Origin: Chitinophaga terrae (ex Kim and Jung 2007)
GTDB taxonomy: Bacteria > Bacteroidota > Bacteroidia > Chitinophagales > Chitinophagaceae
Direction of reading: 5' to 3'
Assembly (NCBI RefSeq): GCF_900107795.1
Contig: NZ_FNRL01000035.1
Coordinates: forward strand, 1 to 55,223
Length of the DNA stretch: 55,223 nucleotides
Each line of letters begins with the position of its first letter. Position 1 is the stretch's first letter. The notes under the pieces are model-generated. The model saw only the letters and a program-made list of their open reading frames with translations. It did not search any database and had not been told where the DNA came from. Below, in pieces: positions 16,207 through 25,738 of the stretch. A program made the translations under genes and the position numbers.

Positions 16207-17577
16207 TTATTTCCCCAGTTCTTCAATGACCTGCTTCGCGGTAACGTTTGATGGGTCCAGTTCCAGGGAGCGCTTGTAGTTCAGCAATGCTTTTTGTTTA
16301 TCGCCTTTCCTGTAATACGCTTCTCCCAGGCTGTCGAACACATTGCCTGATTGAGGAAATAACCTGGTATTGTATTCGAAGATGACGATCGCATCATCTA
16401 CTTTCTTTCTACCCAGATAGTCATACCCGATCATGTTCAATGCCGCTTCGTTATCGAAGTTATATTGATCGCTGTATTTCTTTTTTAGTTGCTGGTAAAG
16501 CGAAAGGAGTTGTTTGCCACTCAGGCTGTCGAGCTTCCCTTTAAAAAGAGAGCCGACAGATTTCTTTGGTTGCTGGTAGGGGCGTCCGTCCAATATCGCC
16601 TGTATGGCGTTGTTGAAATCATAAAGGTTATCCTGCCTGTTATTTGTCAGGAGGATGACCGTGCGTCCTTTCCCCGGGTAATCGACCAGCAATGCGTTGT
16701 AGCTCAAGCTGGAACCATCGTGGATATGCAGGATGATACTATCGCCTTTCATCTCGCCTCCGCCCAGGCCTGATTGTTTATTGGGGCCTGCGGGGTATAA
16801 TATGGTTCTGGTATCGGCAGGCGACAGGAATTTAAATGTATTGATGCTGGTTGCCCATTTGTAGAAATCGTCCAGCGTTACGGCTGTCCAGCCGGAAATA
16901 GGGCTGAAGAGAGACCTGGATTGCCGGTCGTCTGTGAAGGAAATCGCCATCAGTTCATCTTTTTCTGTCGGATCAATGATGGAGTGGTTCATTCCTGCCG
17001 GTTCCAATAAGTATCGTTTTACAAATTCATTGAAAGCGATCCCTGTAATCTTTTCTATGATCCTGCGTTGAAGAAATACGTTATTGTTGTTGTAGGCGTA
17101 ATTGGTTCCCGGCTCGAAATTCAACTGCTTCAGATCTTTCAGGTCCTGCATGATGTCGGCGTCAGATTTGGCGGTTTTCCAGTTCAGGTCCGGAAGCCCG
17201 CTGGTATATTGCAACAGGTTCAGGATACTGATCTTTTCGGCCCATGCGGGCAGTTCAGGTAAATAAAGGGATACCTTATCTTCCAGTTTTAATTTGCCCT
17301 GTGCCTTGAGCATCATGATAGCTACCGCATTGAATTCTTTCGCTATAGAACCGATATGGAACCTGTGATCTGTGGTCAGCGGCGTTTTCCCGCTTGCATC
17401 AGCGATGCCGATCGCGGTTTTATATATAACCTGGTGATGGTCTGCAACCAGTACATTGCCGTTGAACACGCCGAGACGGTTGGCCCTGTGTATCATGGAA
17501 TCTAATTCAGGCGCCTGGGCTGTAACTGCTGAAGCCAGGAGGGAGGCGGGCAGGAGGAGAAGCAGGAGTTTCTTCAT
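16207..17577 (-). CDS. Exported serine hydrolase (beta-lactamase class C/AmpC-like) with TPR tail
   Basis: I start at 17577 because it gives a clean signal peptide (MKKLLLLLLPASLLASAVTAQ); the longer frame from 17610 puts eleven extra residues before it. The beta-lactamase-related domain runs to about 340: nucleophile motif SIAK at 77-80, Tyr at about 162 (PGTNYAYNN), and an HDGSS-type third motif near 285. The last 110 residues are TPR-like (YDYLGRKKVDDAIVIFEYNTRL, VFDSLGEAYYRKGDKQKALLNY). These proteins are usually D-aminopeptidases or esterases rather than antibiotic-degrading enzymes. It is probably in the periplasm or on the surface and may be cotranscribed with the NAD(P)-binding protein 18 bases further on. 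Confidence 0.87.
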   Translation of the reverse strand: MKKLLLLLLPASLLASAVTAQAPELDSMIHRANRLGVFNGNVLVADHHQVIYKTAIGIADASGKTPLTTDHRFHIGSIAKEFNAVAIMMLKAQGKLKLEDKVSLYLPELPAWAEKISILNLLQYTSGLPDLNWKTAKSDADIMQDLKDLKQLNFEPGTNYAYNNNNVFLQRRIIEKITGIAFNEFVKRYLLEPAGMNHSIIDPTEKDELMAISFTDDRQSRSLFSPISGWTAVTLDDFYKWATSINTFKFLSPADTRTILYPAGPNKQSGLGGGEMKGDSIILHIHDGSSLSYNALLVDYPGKGRTVILLTNNRQDNLYDFNNAIQAILDGRPYQQPKKSVGSLFKGKLDSLSGKQLLSLYQQLKKKYSDQYNFDNEAALNMIGYDYLGRKKVDDAIVIFEYNTRLFPQSGNVFDSLGEAYYRKGDKQKALLNYKRSLELDPSNVTAKQVIEELGK

Positions 17578-17639
17578 AGTTAAATATACTAACATTATGT
17601 AATTATGCATTAACTTCCGTGAACTAAGAAGCCATTTTA

Positions 17640-18524
17640 ATGCTGGATGTTATTCATGATAAATTACTTGGATGCCTTGTTGGCGGCGCAGTTGGAGATG
17701 CGGTCGGCAGTTTTTACGAGTCGGGCGACGAAGGGGCGGCAGTGGACTTTGAAAAGGTTTTTTGCATAACAGACGATACGCAGCTCACGCTGGCAACCTG
17801 CGAGGCTATTGTTAAAAATAGGGAACTGACACCCGATAAAGTGGCGACCTCTTTTTTAAACTGGTATAATCGCGGTCGGTTAAGGGGATTGGGAGCCAGC
17901 ACGTTAAAAGCATTGCGTGACTTGCAGATGGGGGCCCACTGGGGCCTTTCGGGACGAAGCGGGGAGTATGCCGCAGGAAATGGGGCTGCTATGCGTATTG
18001 CGCCGTTGGCGTTTGTATTGGATGTGCCTAACGAACGTCAGCTGATCAGGGATATCTGCCGCATCACCCACAAAAATGAAGAAGCTTATGTTGGAGCGTT
18101 GTGTATTTTGTACTTGTTGCATGATAGGTTGGCAGATAGTGATACTGATGACGATGAGCTAATGAAGAAACTGATAGCGGAAATGCCCGATACAAAGGTT
18201 AGAGACCATCTGATTCTATTACAAGAAGCTGCACCTGAGACTATTTCGTCTGCAGGCAAGTTAGTAGGAACTTCGGGATATGTTGCTTCATCTGTTCCCT
18301 TTGCCATATTTGCCGCTTTGCAGTTGCGGCAACTCGGATTCAGGCAGGTAATCACCGAAATTATTCAATGCGGAGGCGATACTGATACTAACGCCTCATT
18401 GGCAGGGCAGATAATGGGAACTGCTATTGGCTTCAAGAATTTACCTCCCGATGTTTTGACTGTATTTAACAAGATAGAGGAGAGCTCCTATATCCTCGAA
18501 CTTGGAAACCAAATAAGACGATGA
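17640..18524 (+). CDS. ADP-ribosylglycohydrolase family protein
   Basis: The 294-residue protein is a full-length member of the DraG/ARH fold. LLGCLVGGAVGDAVGSFYES opens the domain, TDDTQ at 44-48 carries the first pair of metal-binding acids, AAGNGAAMRIAPLAF matches the central GNGAAMR motif and CGGDTDTNASLAGQIMGTAIG near 245-265 carries the second metal cluster (DTD). Enzymes of this family remove ADP-ribose from proteins, DNA or small molecules using two Mg2+ ions. All expected acidic residues are present, so it should be active; the substrate is unknown. No toxin-like ADP-ribosyltransferase is next to it, so there is no sign of a toxin-antitoxin arrangement. Confidence 0.9.
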   Translation: MLDVIHDKLLGCLVGGAVGDAVGSFYESGDEGAAVDFEKVFCITDDTQLTLATCEAIVKNRELTPDKVATSFLNWYNRGRLRGLGASTLKALRDLQMGAHWGLSGRSGEYAAGNGAAMRIAPLAFVLDVPNERQLIRDICRITHKNEEAYVGALCILYLLHDRLADSDTDDDELMKKLIAEMPDTKVRDHLILLQEAAPETISSAGKLVGTSGYVASSVPFAIFAALQLRQLGFRQVITEIIQCGGDTDTNASLAGQIMGTAIGFKNLPPDVLTVFNKIEESSYILELGNQIRR

Positions 18525-18772
18525 CTTGTTGGGGCATCCAGCTCATAAGAATACAATAACATCTCCTCAAACAAACACGAAAGACTTATAGAGACCAGGT
18601 AGTCCAATCCGCCAAAAAAATTTCCAGCAAATCATCATTCCATCTTCTTACCCCCTTTCTTATCAATAAAACCCTTTACAGGCAAGCTATTTACCTGGCA
18701 AAACCCCGCTGCCCTCACTCATTTACCCCATATTCCTCGTCCCCAAAATTTCATTGTTAAGAAAAATAAAAA

Positions 18773-18802
18773 TTTGGAAATCCAAAACTAACCTTATATT
18801 TG
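18773..18802 (+). promoter_or_regulatory. Promoter of the alpha-galactoside locus
   Basis: TTTG at 18773-18776 and TATATTTG at 18795-18802 fit the Bacteroidota -33/-7 consensus with an 18-base spacer. The predicted start is near 18809, leaving a leader of about 150 bases that contains a CCGGCTT/AAGCCGG hairpin (18868-18886) without a T-run. An operator for the GntR-type regulator would be expected near here but I could not define one with confidence. The first 240 bases of this 437-base gap hold nothing else I can support. Confidence 0.7.
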
Positions 18803-18961
18803 ACCTATAGAACAGACTAGACCAAACCAGTAAAAATTATCATTAAACAAACTTTAGATCGCCAACACCGGCTTGTAAAAAGCCGGGCGGGGCAACACGT
18901 TATTTAATTATCAAATCTCTATTCGTAAACGACTCAATCACAAACAATCAAGTCTCACGTT

Positions 18962-21900
18962 ATGTATGAAAGAATTGCTTCCAGGATGCAATGGTTGCTG
19001 ACCATTATAGTGATGATGATCGGCGCTATACCAGCTTTAGCACAGAGCGGCAAGATCACCGGTACCGTCACTGATTTGAAGGGTGAACCTATTCCTGGTG
19101 TTTCCATCTTGATCTCTGGCACCAAAACAGGCACTATCACCGATGCCACCGGTGCGTTTTCTCTCAATACCAATGTTGCAAACGGTACAGTGGAAGTCAG
19201 CTTCCTGGGTTTTGAACCGCAAACCGTTCCTTTCCGCAATGGAGGTACGCTAACTATTAAAATGAAACAAGCCGCTACTGATGTTGATGAAGTAGTAGTG
19301 GTAGGCGCCCGCATGAAGAAATCTGACCTGACAGGCGCTGTAGGGAATGTAGATGCAAAAGCATTGATGCAACGCCCTTCTACCAACATCAACCAGGCTT
19401 TGCAAGGTAACGCCGCCGGCGTATTCGTTAGCGCGCCCGCCAAACCAAGCGACGACGCCAGCATCCGCGTACGCGGTATCAACACCATCAACGCCGGATC
19501 TTCTCCTATCTACGTGGTAGATGGGGTGATCATGGAAAACAACCAAGGCGGTTTCAACTCCATTAACCCGAACGATGTGGCGTCTATCCAGGTGCTGAAA
19601 GATGCTTCCGCCACAGCGCTCTACGGTTCAAGAGGCGCCAACGGCGTTATCGTTGTAACTACAAAAAAAGGACAGAGAAGAGGCGGCGATGGCCTGGTAA
19701 CTTACGACAGCTGGGTGGGTATCTCCAACTTCACCCGCATTCCTAAAACCATGAATGCACAGGAACTGTTCGATCTGCGTGTGGACGCTTACGCTAACGG
19801 TTATATGAAAGATAACCCGACAGCCAACCGCCAGGCGTATATCGATACCGTGTTGCTGAAAAAGAATATCGCTTTCTCGAACCAGGAATTCGATACGCAT
19901 AACAAGAATAAGAGCTTTAACTGGTTAGACCAGGTAACGCATACCGGCTTCCAGCAAAACCATGCGCTGGGCTTCTCCGGCGGCGGCGAAAAAGGCGTAT
20001 TCTACCTGAGCGTTGGCTATGCAGGCCTGAATGGCATCGTGCAAACAACCAAACAGGATAAATACACCGGTCGTTTCAACGCAGAGTATAATGTTAAAAA
20101 ATGGCTGAAAGTTGGTACCAATACCGGTTTTACAAGAACCAAAGACCTGATGCCATCTGACGATGTTTACGACAAGGCGATCAGGGCAAACCCATTATTG
20201 GACTACGCTCCGTACAAGGACCCGGCTACCCGCTTTACCTACGATTACCTGACCACCTACTTCCGCGCACACGGTGAGCAGAACAACAACGATTTCAACC
20301 CGTTCAACTCACAACTGGTACAGCGCGACAGGTCCCGTAACCGTATCACGTCTTCCAACTATATCAATATTAACCCGATCGAAGGACTGGATATCCGTTC
20401 TACCTATTCACTGGATTACGGAAACCAGGAGTGGTTTGAATTTACTCCTCATAACATCCAGCAGGCGATCCGCCATAACAACGGCGACGCCCGCGCGAAA
20501 CACGAAAGATGGAGCGATACTTACTGGCAATGGGATAACACCATTACTTATAACAGGACCTTCGCACAGGATCATAAACTTACCGTACTGGCTGGTACCA
20601 GCGTAAGCAAACGTTCTTCCAACTATACCCTGGCGCAGGGCGACCGCTTTGTAAGCGACCAGTTGGGATATTACGACCTGGGCAGCTCCGCCGCTCTCGA
20701 TAAACGGGTGATAGGATCTGACTTCTACGCCTATACGTTATCTTCTTTCATTGCCCGCGCTAACTACAGCTTCAAAGACAGGTATCATTTAACGGCAACT
20801 GCACGTTACGACGGGTCTTCCCGCTTCATGGAAGGCAGCCGCTGGGGCTTGTTCCCGTCAGTATCTGCCGCCTGGGATGTGAAGAAAGAAAGTTTCATGG
20901 AAGATGTGAATGTCTTCAGCCAGTTGAAACTGCGCGCAGGTTACGGAGTAGTAGGAAACCAGGATATTGGCAACTACGTGTATCAGACCTTGTACGGCGC
21001 ATCGGCAGTGAACAACACCCCGGTGATCGGGAACGACGGCCGCCGCGGTGGCGATCTGACCTGGGAAAGACAGAAGCAGAGCAACTTAGGACTGGATATG
21101 AGCTTCCTCAAATCAAGGCTGAACGTAACCGCCGACTTCTTCTATATCAATAACGACAACCTCCTCCTGGATCGCAGCCTCGCAATTACTTCCGGCTACT
21201 CCAAACGCTGGGCGAACATCGGCCGCGTAAACAACAAGGGGATGGAGATCTCCGTATCTGCTGATGTAATCCAGAAAAAGGATTTCAACTGGAATGTATC
21301 CGGTAACATCTCCTTCGATAAGAATACCGTGAAGAACCTGTATGGCAATATCACGAGCATCTACAATACCAACGAGAATGTTATTCAGCGTGAAGGAAAC
21401 ATCTTCCTCGGCGAATCCATACACACCATTTATACCCTCCGTTCAGGCGGTATTGCACAGGAATGGAACCGCAAAGACTGGGAAGGCCTGAATTACAACG
21501 GTAAAACCGTGGCGATCGGCGACCTCTTCGCACGCGATGTTTCAGGTCCAGATGGCAAACCTGATGGAATTGTAAACCAGTACGACCTGACCATAGTTGG
21601 TAAGTCAGATCCTAAGTTCTACGGCGGTTTCTCTACCAACCTTGCTTACAAGGCTTTTGCGCTGAACGCATTGTTCACTTATTCTTATGGCGCTAAAAAG
21701 ATCAGCAATTACTATGAAAGTCTGCTGAACAGCAACGGAGAAAGCATGGCCACTACAGACCTGCTGAACCGCTGGACGCCGCAAAACACCAACACGAACA
21801 TTCCGCGTGTTATCACCAACACCAGCTATAACCGTTACAACCCGTCGGACCTGGATTTTGCAATACAGGATGCATCCTTCCTCCGCCTGGCCGCTGTGAC

Positions 21901-22081
21901 ATTGTCTTACAACCTGCCGGAAAAAGTACTGAGCGCCTGGAAATTCAATAACGTGCGCCTGTATGTAACAGGTTCTAATCTCTTCTGTATTACAAAATAC
22001 AAAGGCATGGACCCTGAAACCGGCGACTGGGGCTATCCTCCGGTAAAACAATACGTGTTTGGACTGAATGTAGGTTTCTAA
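18962..22081 (+). CDS. SusC/RagA-family TonB-dependent outer-membrane transporter
   Basis: The 1039-residue protein has a signal peptide (ending PALAQ), a carboxypeptidase-like regulatory domain (GKITGTVTDLKGEPIPGVSIL at about 30-110), the SusC linker with VDEVVVVGARMKKSDLTGAV, a plug (NINQALQGNAAGVFV, IRVRGINTINAGSSPIYVVDG, ASIQVLKDASATALYGSRGANGV) and a barrel to the C-terminus (VFGLNVGF). It would import oligosaccharides through the outer membrane together with the SusD partner 18 bases downstream. No STN domain precedes it, so it is probably not linked to a sigma/FecR switch, in agreement with the GntR-type regulator in the same locus. The enzymes downstream suggest alpha-galactosides as cargo. 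Confidence 0.95.
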   Translation: MYERIASRMQWLLTIIVMMIGAIPALAQSGKITGTVTDLKGEPIPGVSILISGTKTGTITDATGAFSLNTNVANGTVEVSFLGFEPQTVPFRNGGTLTIKMKQAATDVDEVVVVGARMKKSDLTGAVGNVDAKALMQRPSTNINQALQGNAAGVFVSAPAKPSDDASIRVRGINTINAGSSPIYVVDGVIMENNQGGFNSINPNDVASIQVLKDASATALYGSRGANGVIVVTTKKGQRRGGDGLVTYDSWVGISNFTRIPKTMNAQELFDLRVDAYANGYMKDNPTANRQAYIDTVLLKKNIAFSNQEFDTHNKNKSFNWLDQVTHTGFQQNHALGFSGGGEKGVFYLSVGYAGLNGIVQTTKQDKYTGRFNAEYNVKKWLKVGTNTGFTRTKDLMPSDDVYDKAIRANPLLDYAPYKDPATRFTYDYLTTYFRAHGEQNNNDFNPFNSQLVQRDRSRNRITSSNYININPIEGLDIRSTYSLDYGNQEWFEFTPHNIQQAIRHNNGDARAKHERWSDTYWQWDNTITYNRTFAQDHKLTVLAGTSVSKRSSNYTLAQGDRFVSDQLGYYDLGSSAALDKRVIGSDFYAYTLSSFIARANYSFKDRYHLTATARYDGSSRFMEGSRWGLFPSVSAAWDVKKESFMEDVNVFSQLKLRAGYGVVGNQDIGNYVYQTLYGASAVNNTPVIGNDGRRGGDLTWERQKQSNLGLDMSFLKSRLNVTADFFYINNDNLLLDRSLAITSGYSKRWANIGRVNNKGMEISVSADVIQKKDFNWNVSGNISFDKNTVKNLYGNITSIYNTNENVIQREGNIFLGESIHTIYTLRSGGIAQEWNRKDWEGLNYNGKTVAIGDLFARDVSGPDGKPDGIVNQYDLTIVGKSDPKFYGGFSTNLAYKAFALNALFTYSYGAKKISNYYESLLNSNGESMATTDLLNRWTPQNTNTNIPRVITNTSYNRYNPSDLDFAIQDASFLRLAAVTLSYNLPEKVLSAWKFNNVRLYVTGSNLFCITKYKGMDPETGDWGYPPVKQYVFGLNVGF

Positions 22082-22099
22082 AATTCAAAGTTTAAAATT

Positions 22100-23662
22100 A
22101 TGCAACGCAATATAATTTGGGTGCTGGCGGCTGGATTGGCCCTGTCGTCTACCTCCTGTAAAAAATTCCTGGATGAAAAAAGTATGACCAAACTGGACGA
22201 AAGCGCCGTGTTTGGTGATGTGAACCAGGTAGAATCCAGTCTCAAAGGCGCTTATGCCAAATGGAAAGACATCAGAACGGATGAACAGGGACTCATCATG
22301 ATGATGGGAACCGACGAAACCCAGCAAGGCGCTTTTCAAATGAAAAGTGATCCCAACAAAGGGGCATTCGACAGGTTCGATGGTAACCTGAACTCTACGC
22401 TGAACCATATTGCCAATCAATGGAATATCCGCTGGCCGGTGGTAAATGAAGCTGCAAGGATCGTAAGGGGGATGAGCAAACTGAATCCGGCAGCCGGTAC
22501 CCTCGAAGCCAAACTCCTGGGTGAAGCCTCCTTTATCCGCGGCTTCCTGGATTTCCAGCTGGCGATGTACTGGGGTGAAATTCCCATCCGCGACCTCGAC
22601 AGGGAAGCGGAACTTGGCACCCGCAGGCAACCGCTGAAAGACGTTTGGGCCTTTATCATCGCCGACCTGCAAAGGGCTGCCGATAATTGCCCTAAAACCA
22701 ACGATCCTGGCCGCGCTACTTCCGGCGCCGCCTGGGCCATGCTGGGAAAGGCATATATGTCGGCCCCTGTAAGCACCGGCCTGCGCGACTTTTCCAAAGC
22801 CGCCGCCTGTTTCGAAAAAATGATGGGCGATTATACCCTCGTCGCATACAAAGACCTCTGGGATTATAATACGCCTAATACCAGGGAGTCGATCCTGGAA
22901 TTCCAATACAGCTATATCTATCCTAACAACAACAAGATACAGTTCCAGATCGGGTCCCGCGCCGTACAATCCTACTTCGGCGATGGTTGCTATTACTCAG
23001 GCTACGACAAGATCGTACCTACCAAATACGCTTACTCATCTGTCGACAGCGGCGGGGTATGGGAACCGGGAGATCAGCGCAGGTATGAAGCGATCAGGTA
23101 CGACTTCACTTACTATGGCGAAACGCCGACCCTGGATAATATCAAGTGGGAAGACCTGGGACCGGATCATGATGAGCTGCTGCCTCACGTAAAAAAATAC
23201 GAAGACTTCAGAACCGACAAGCATACCGATTTTAAGGTCAACAACATGTGGAATTCCGGAAAAAATATACCGGTACTTCGCCTGGCAGATATTAAATTGT
23301 GCTATGCTGAGTGCCTGAATGAATTAGGCCGTACCGCCGAGGCAATGACAGTAGTGAATGAAGTGCGCACCCGTGCATGGGGAGGCGTACTGCCGGAAGA
23401 AAGGAAATGGAAGGGAATGTCGGCCGACGCTTTCCGGACAGCCATCATGGATGAAAGGATGCGCGAGCTGTTTGCAGAAGACTGGAGAAAAATTGACCTG
23501 CTCCGTACAGGTAAATTCATCCAGCTTGTAAAAGCCCGCAATAAATGGACGGCGCAGTCAGGAACGATTAAAGACTTTAACTTGCTGCTGCCAATTCCTG
23601 ATACGGAAATGAGATTGAACGAAGATCTCAAACCATCCGATCAAAACCCGGGTTATAACTAA
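22100..23662 (+). CDS. SusD/RagB-family nutrient-binding surface lipoprotein
   Basis: The 520-residue lipoprotein (signal ending SSTSC, then KKFLDEKS, the usual SusD start) shows the SusD N-terminal TPR half (about 90-300, with LLGEASFIRGFLDFQLAMYWGEIP) and the C-terminal half ending RTGKFIQLVKARNKW and LLPIPDTEMRLNEDLKPSDQNPGY, the standard end of the family. It acts as the surface lid of the SusC barrel and binds the glycan. The gene follows SusC by 18 bases and precedes a hairpin terminator that separates it from the enzymes. Confidence 0.95.
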   Translation: MQRNIIWVLAAGLALSSTSCKKFLDEKSMTKLDESAVFGDVNQVESSLKGAYAKWKDIRTDEQGLIMMMGTDETQQGAFQMKSDPNKGAFDRFDGNLNSTLNHIANQWNIRWPVVNEAARIVRGMSKLNPAAGTLEAKLLGEASFIRGFLDFQLAMYWGEIPIRDLDREAELGTRRQPLKDVWAFIIADLQRAADNCPKTNDPGRATSGAAWAMLGKAYMSAPVSTGLRDFSKAAACFEKMMGDYTLVAYKDLWDYNTPNTRESILEFQYSYIYPNNNKIQFQIGSRAVQSYFGDGCYYSGYDKIVPTKYAYSSVDSGGVWEPGDQRRYEAIRYDFTYYGETPTLDNIKWEDLGPDHDELLPHVKKYEDFRTDKHTDFKVNNMWNSGKNIPVLRLADIKLCYAECLNELGRTAEAMTVVNEVRTRAWGGVLPEERKWKGMSADAFRTAIMDERMRELFAEDWRKIDLLRTGKFIQLVKARNKWTAQSGTIKDFNLLLPIPDTEMRLNEDLKPSDQNPGYN

Positions 23663-23681
23663 TCATTAATAAAAAAAAGAG

Positions 23682-23717
23682 GCAGGCCACCCGGGTTTTC
23701 CAGGCAGGCCTGCTTTT
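23682..23717 (+). terminator. Hairpin between SusD and the glycosidase genes
   Basis: GCAGGCC (23682-23688) and GGCCTGC (23707-23713) frame a stem followed by TTTT. It stands after the SusD stop and before the first glycosidase ATG, ten bases downstream. It could lower expression of the enzymes relative to the SusCD pair by partial termination. Confidence 0.72.
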
Positions 23718-23726
23718 GCTTACATT

Positions 23727-25730
23727 ATGAAGAAGAAATTACCATCCGTCCTGCAGCTGTTAATGACGCTGACCATGATCCTGGGATACGGGGCTGCCAA
23801 CGCTGCTAATCCCGGCGCCTGGAAGATCGTGTATGATAAAACCGGTAAAAACCTGAGGCTGACAAGAGCTGCGGGAAATGTGGACATGCGGCTGTATGCA
23901 TCTTACAAGTTAAATGGCCGGTTGGTTACCTCTAAAGACTATACTGCCTGCACTATCACTTCAAAACCGCTGAACGATGCATTCGGAAAAGGCACCCTCC
24001 TCCAGGCTACCTATCGCGGTTCCAACCTGCCTGTACTAGTACAATCTTTTTACCAGTATCCGGGTAAAGACTACCTGCTTACTGATTTTACGCTGGAAGC
24101 CGCGGGGAGCAATATTGCCTCCAACTACATGGCCCCGGTGAATATCACGGATATGACCCAGCCGCTTGGCGGCGATAACCTGAGGGCATTATTCGTGCCT
24201 TTCGACAACGACAAATGGATACGTTTCAAATCTCACCCGCTGGATTTCTCTTCATTAACCAGCTATGAAACAACTGCTGTATTCAACGGTAACAGCCGCA
24301 AGGGACTGGTGGTTGGTTCAGTGGAACACGACTTCTGGAAATCGGCCGTCGTGATGGAACGCAATACTAACAGTAAAGGCTATAGTTTAACTTGCTACGG
24401 TGGCGCAGCCGATTCTACCACCCGCGACTTGCTGCCTCATGGCGCGAAAGAAGGACATATTATCAGGTCGCCCAAAGTTTTGCTTGGCGTATTCAACGAC
24501 TGGCGTACCGGGATGGAAACCTATGGCGTTGCCAATGCAACTGTTGCTCCGCGCCGTCCATGGACCAAAGGCGTACCGATGGGCTGGAACAGCTGGGGAG
24601 TATTGCAGTTCAAGATTAATTACCAGAAAGCCCTGGAAGTTTCCGACTTCTTTAAAGCCAACCTGCAACCCAACCATTTCGGGAATGGTAAGGATGAAAT
24701 AGTGATTGGCCTCGACTCAGGCTGGGACAGTTTTACAGAAGACCAGCTAAAGGATTTTGTAAAACATTGTGAAGCCAATGGCCAGGTTGCGGGCATTTAC
24801 TGGACCCCGTTCACCGACTGGGGAAAAAATCCTGAAGGTTCCCTGAGAGAAGCGCCTGGATTCAAGTTCAAAGAACTGTATCTTTATGCCAACGGGAAGC
24901 CCCAGGATATCGATGGCGCTTATGCCATCGATCCTACGCATCCTGCCATTGAAGCACGTATGAAAAAGGTATCAGAGCTCTTCCGCCGCTGTGGTTTTAA
25001 ATATGTAAAAATGGATTTTATGGCCCATGGCGCCGTGAATGCCGACAAGTGGTATAACCCTGAGATCAGGTCGGGCATCCAGGCTTACAACTATGGTATG
25101 CAGTTGCTGGATAAGTACTTCGGCGATATGTATATCAACCTGTCTATTGCACCAATATTCCCTGCATCTTATGCACAGTCCCGCCGTATCGCCTGCGATG
25201 CATGGAATAAGATCAAGGATACTGAATATACCCTGAATGCGGTTTCTTACGGTTGGTGGCTGGATAATGTTTACCAGTTCAACGACGCCGATCATGTTGT
25301 TTTACAGCAAGCGACAGAGGGAGAGAACCGCGCCCGAGTTACTTCTGCCGTGATTACCGGCCTGTTCATCGCCGGCGATGATTTCAGTAATGGAGGTAGT
25401 GAAGAAGGCAAGAGTAAGGCTAAGGAGTTCCTGACCAATGCCGAAGTAAATGCGGCGGCAACAGGGCGCAGCTTCCGCCCGGTGGAAGGAACAGGGGAGA
25501 AGTCGGAAGACCAGTTCACATTAACCGATGCACAGGGAAATACCTGGTATGCCGTTTTTAATTATACAGATGCCGACAAGGATATTCAGTTGCCCCTGCA
25601 AAGACTGGGACTGGATGCCCGCAAGCAGTATACCGTTCGCGATCTTTGGTCGCACCGGGAGATCAACGCCGCCCAGGCGATCCACATCCCCTCGAAAGAC
25701 GTTCGTTTTCTCAAAATCAGCAGTAAATAA
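23727..25730 (+). CDS. Alpha-galactosidase-like glycoside hydrolase, clan GH-D (GH27/GH36)
   Basis: The 667-residue enzyme has a signal peptide (to about NAANAA), an N-terminal beta-sandwich (about 30-270) and a (beta/alpha)8 barrel that opens with GWNSWG at 286-291, a clan GH-D hallmark. The catalytic nucleophile is probably Asp430 in YVKMDFMAHG; the acid/base probably lies in the RIACDAWNKI segment. A short C-terminal beta domain (VRFLKISSK end) follows. These enzymes release alpha-linked galactose, or in related members other sugars, from oligosaccharides. The large N-terminal domain favours GH36-like over classical GH27; family number is by motif reading only. The next gene starts nine bases after the stop. 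It is probably periplasmic. Confidence 0.85.
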   Translation: MKKKLPSVLQLLMTLTMILGYGAANAANPGAWKIVYDKTGKNLRLTRAAGNVDMRLYASYKLNGRLVTSKDYTACTITSKPLNDAFGKGTLLQATYRGSNLPVLVQSFYQYPGKDYLLTDFTLEAAGSNIASNYMAPVNITDMTQPLGGDNLRALFVPFDNDKWIRFKSHPLDFSSLTSYETTAVFNGNSRKGLVVGSVEHDFWKSAVVMERNTNSKGYSLTCYGGAADSTTRDLLPHGAKEGHIIRSPKVLLGVFNDWRTGMETYGVANATVAPRRPWTKGVPMGWNSWGVLQFKINYQKALEVSDFFKANLQPNHFGNGKDEIVIGLDSGWDSFTEDQLKDFVKHCEANGQVAGIYWTPFTDWGKNPEGSLREAPGFKFKELYLYANGKPQDIDGAYAIDPTHPAIEARMKKVSELFRRCGFKYVKMDFMAHGAVNADKWYNPEIRSGIQAYNYGMQLLDKYFGDMYINLSIAPIFPASYAQSRRIACDAWNKIKDTEYTLNAVSYGWWLDNVYQFNDADHVVLQQATEGENRARVTSAVITGLFIAGDDFSNGGSEEGKSKAKEFLTNAEVNAAATGRSFRPVEGTGEKSEDQFTLTDAQGNTWYAVFNYTDADKDIQLPLQRLGLDARKQYTVRDLWSHREINAAQAIHIPSKDVRFLKISSK

Positions 25731-25738
25731 TATTATCC

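Noticed and set aside
18810..18835. Possible operator for the GntR-type regulator just after the promoter
   Set aside because: Only weak, interrupted symmetry (ACTAG...CCAGT) was found, not enough to call a site.
22085..22969. 294-residue open frame on the minus strand
   Set aside because: It lies wholly opposite the SusD gene and has the composition of an antisense shadow without a recognisable domain.
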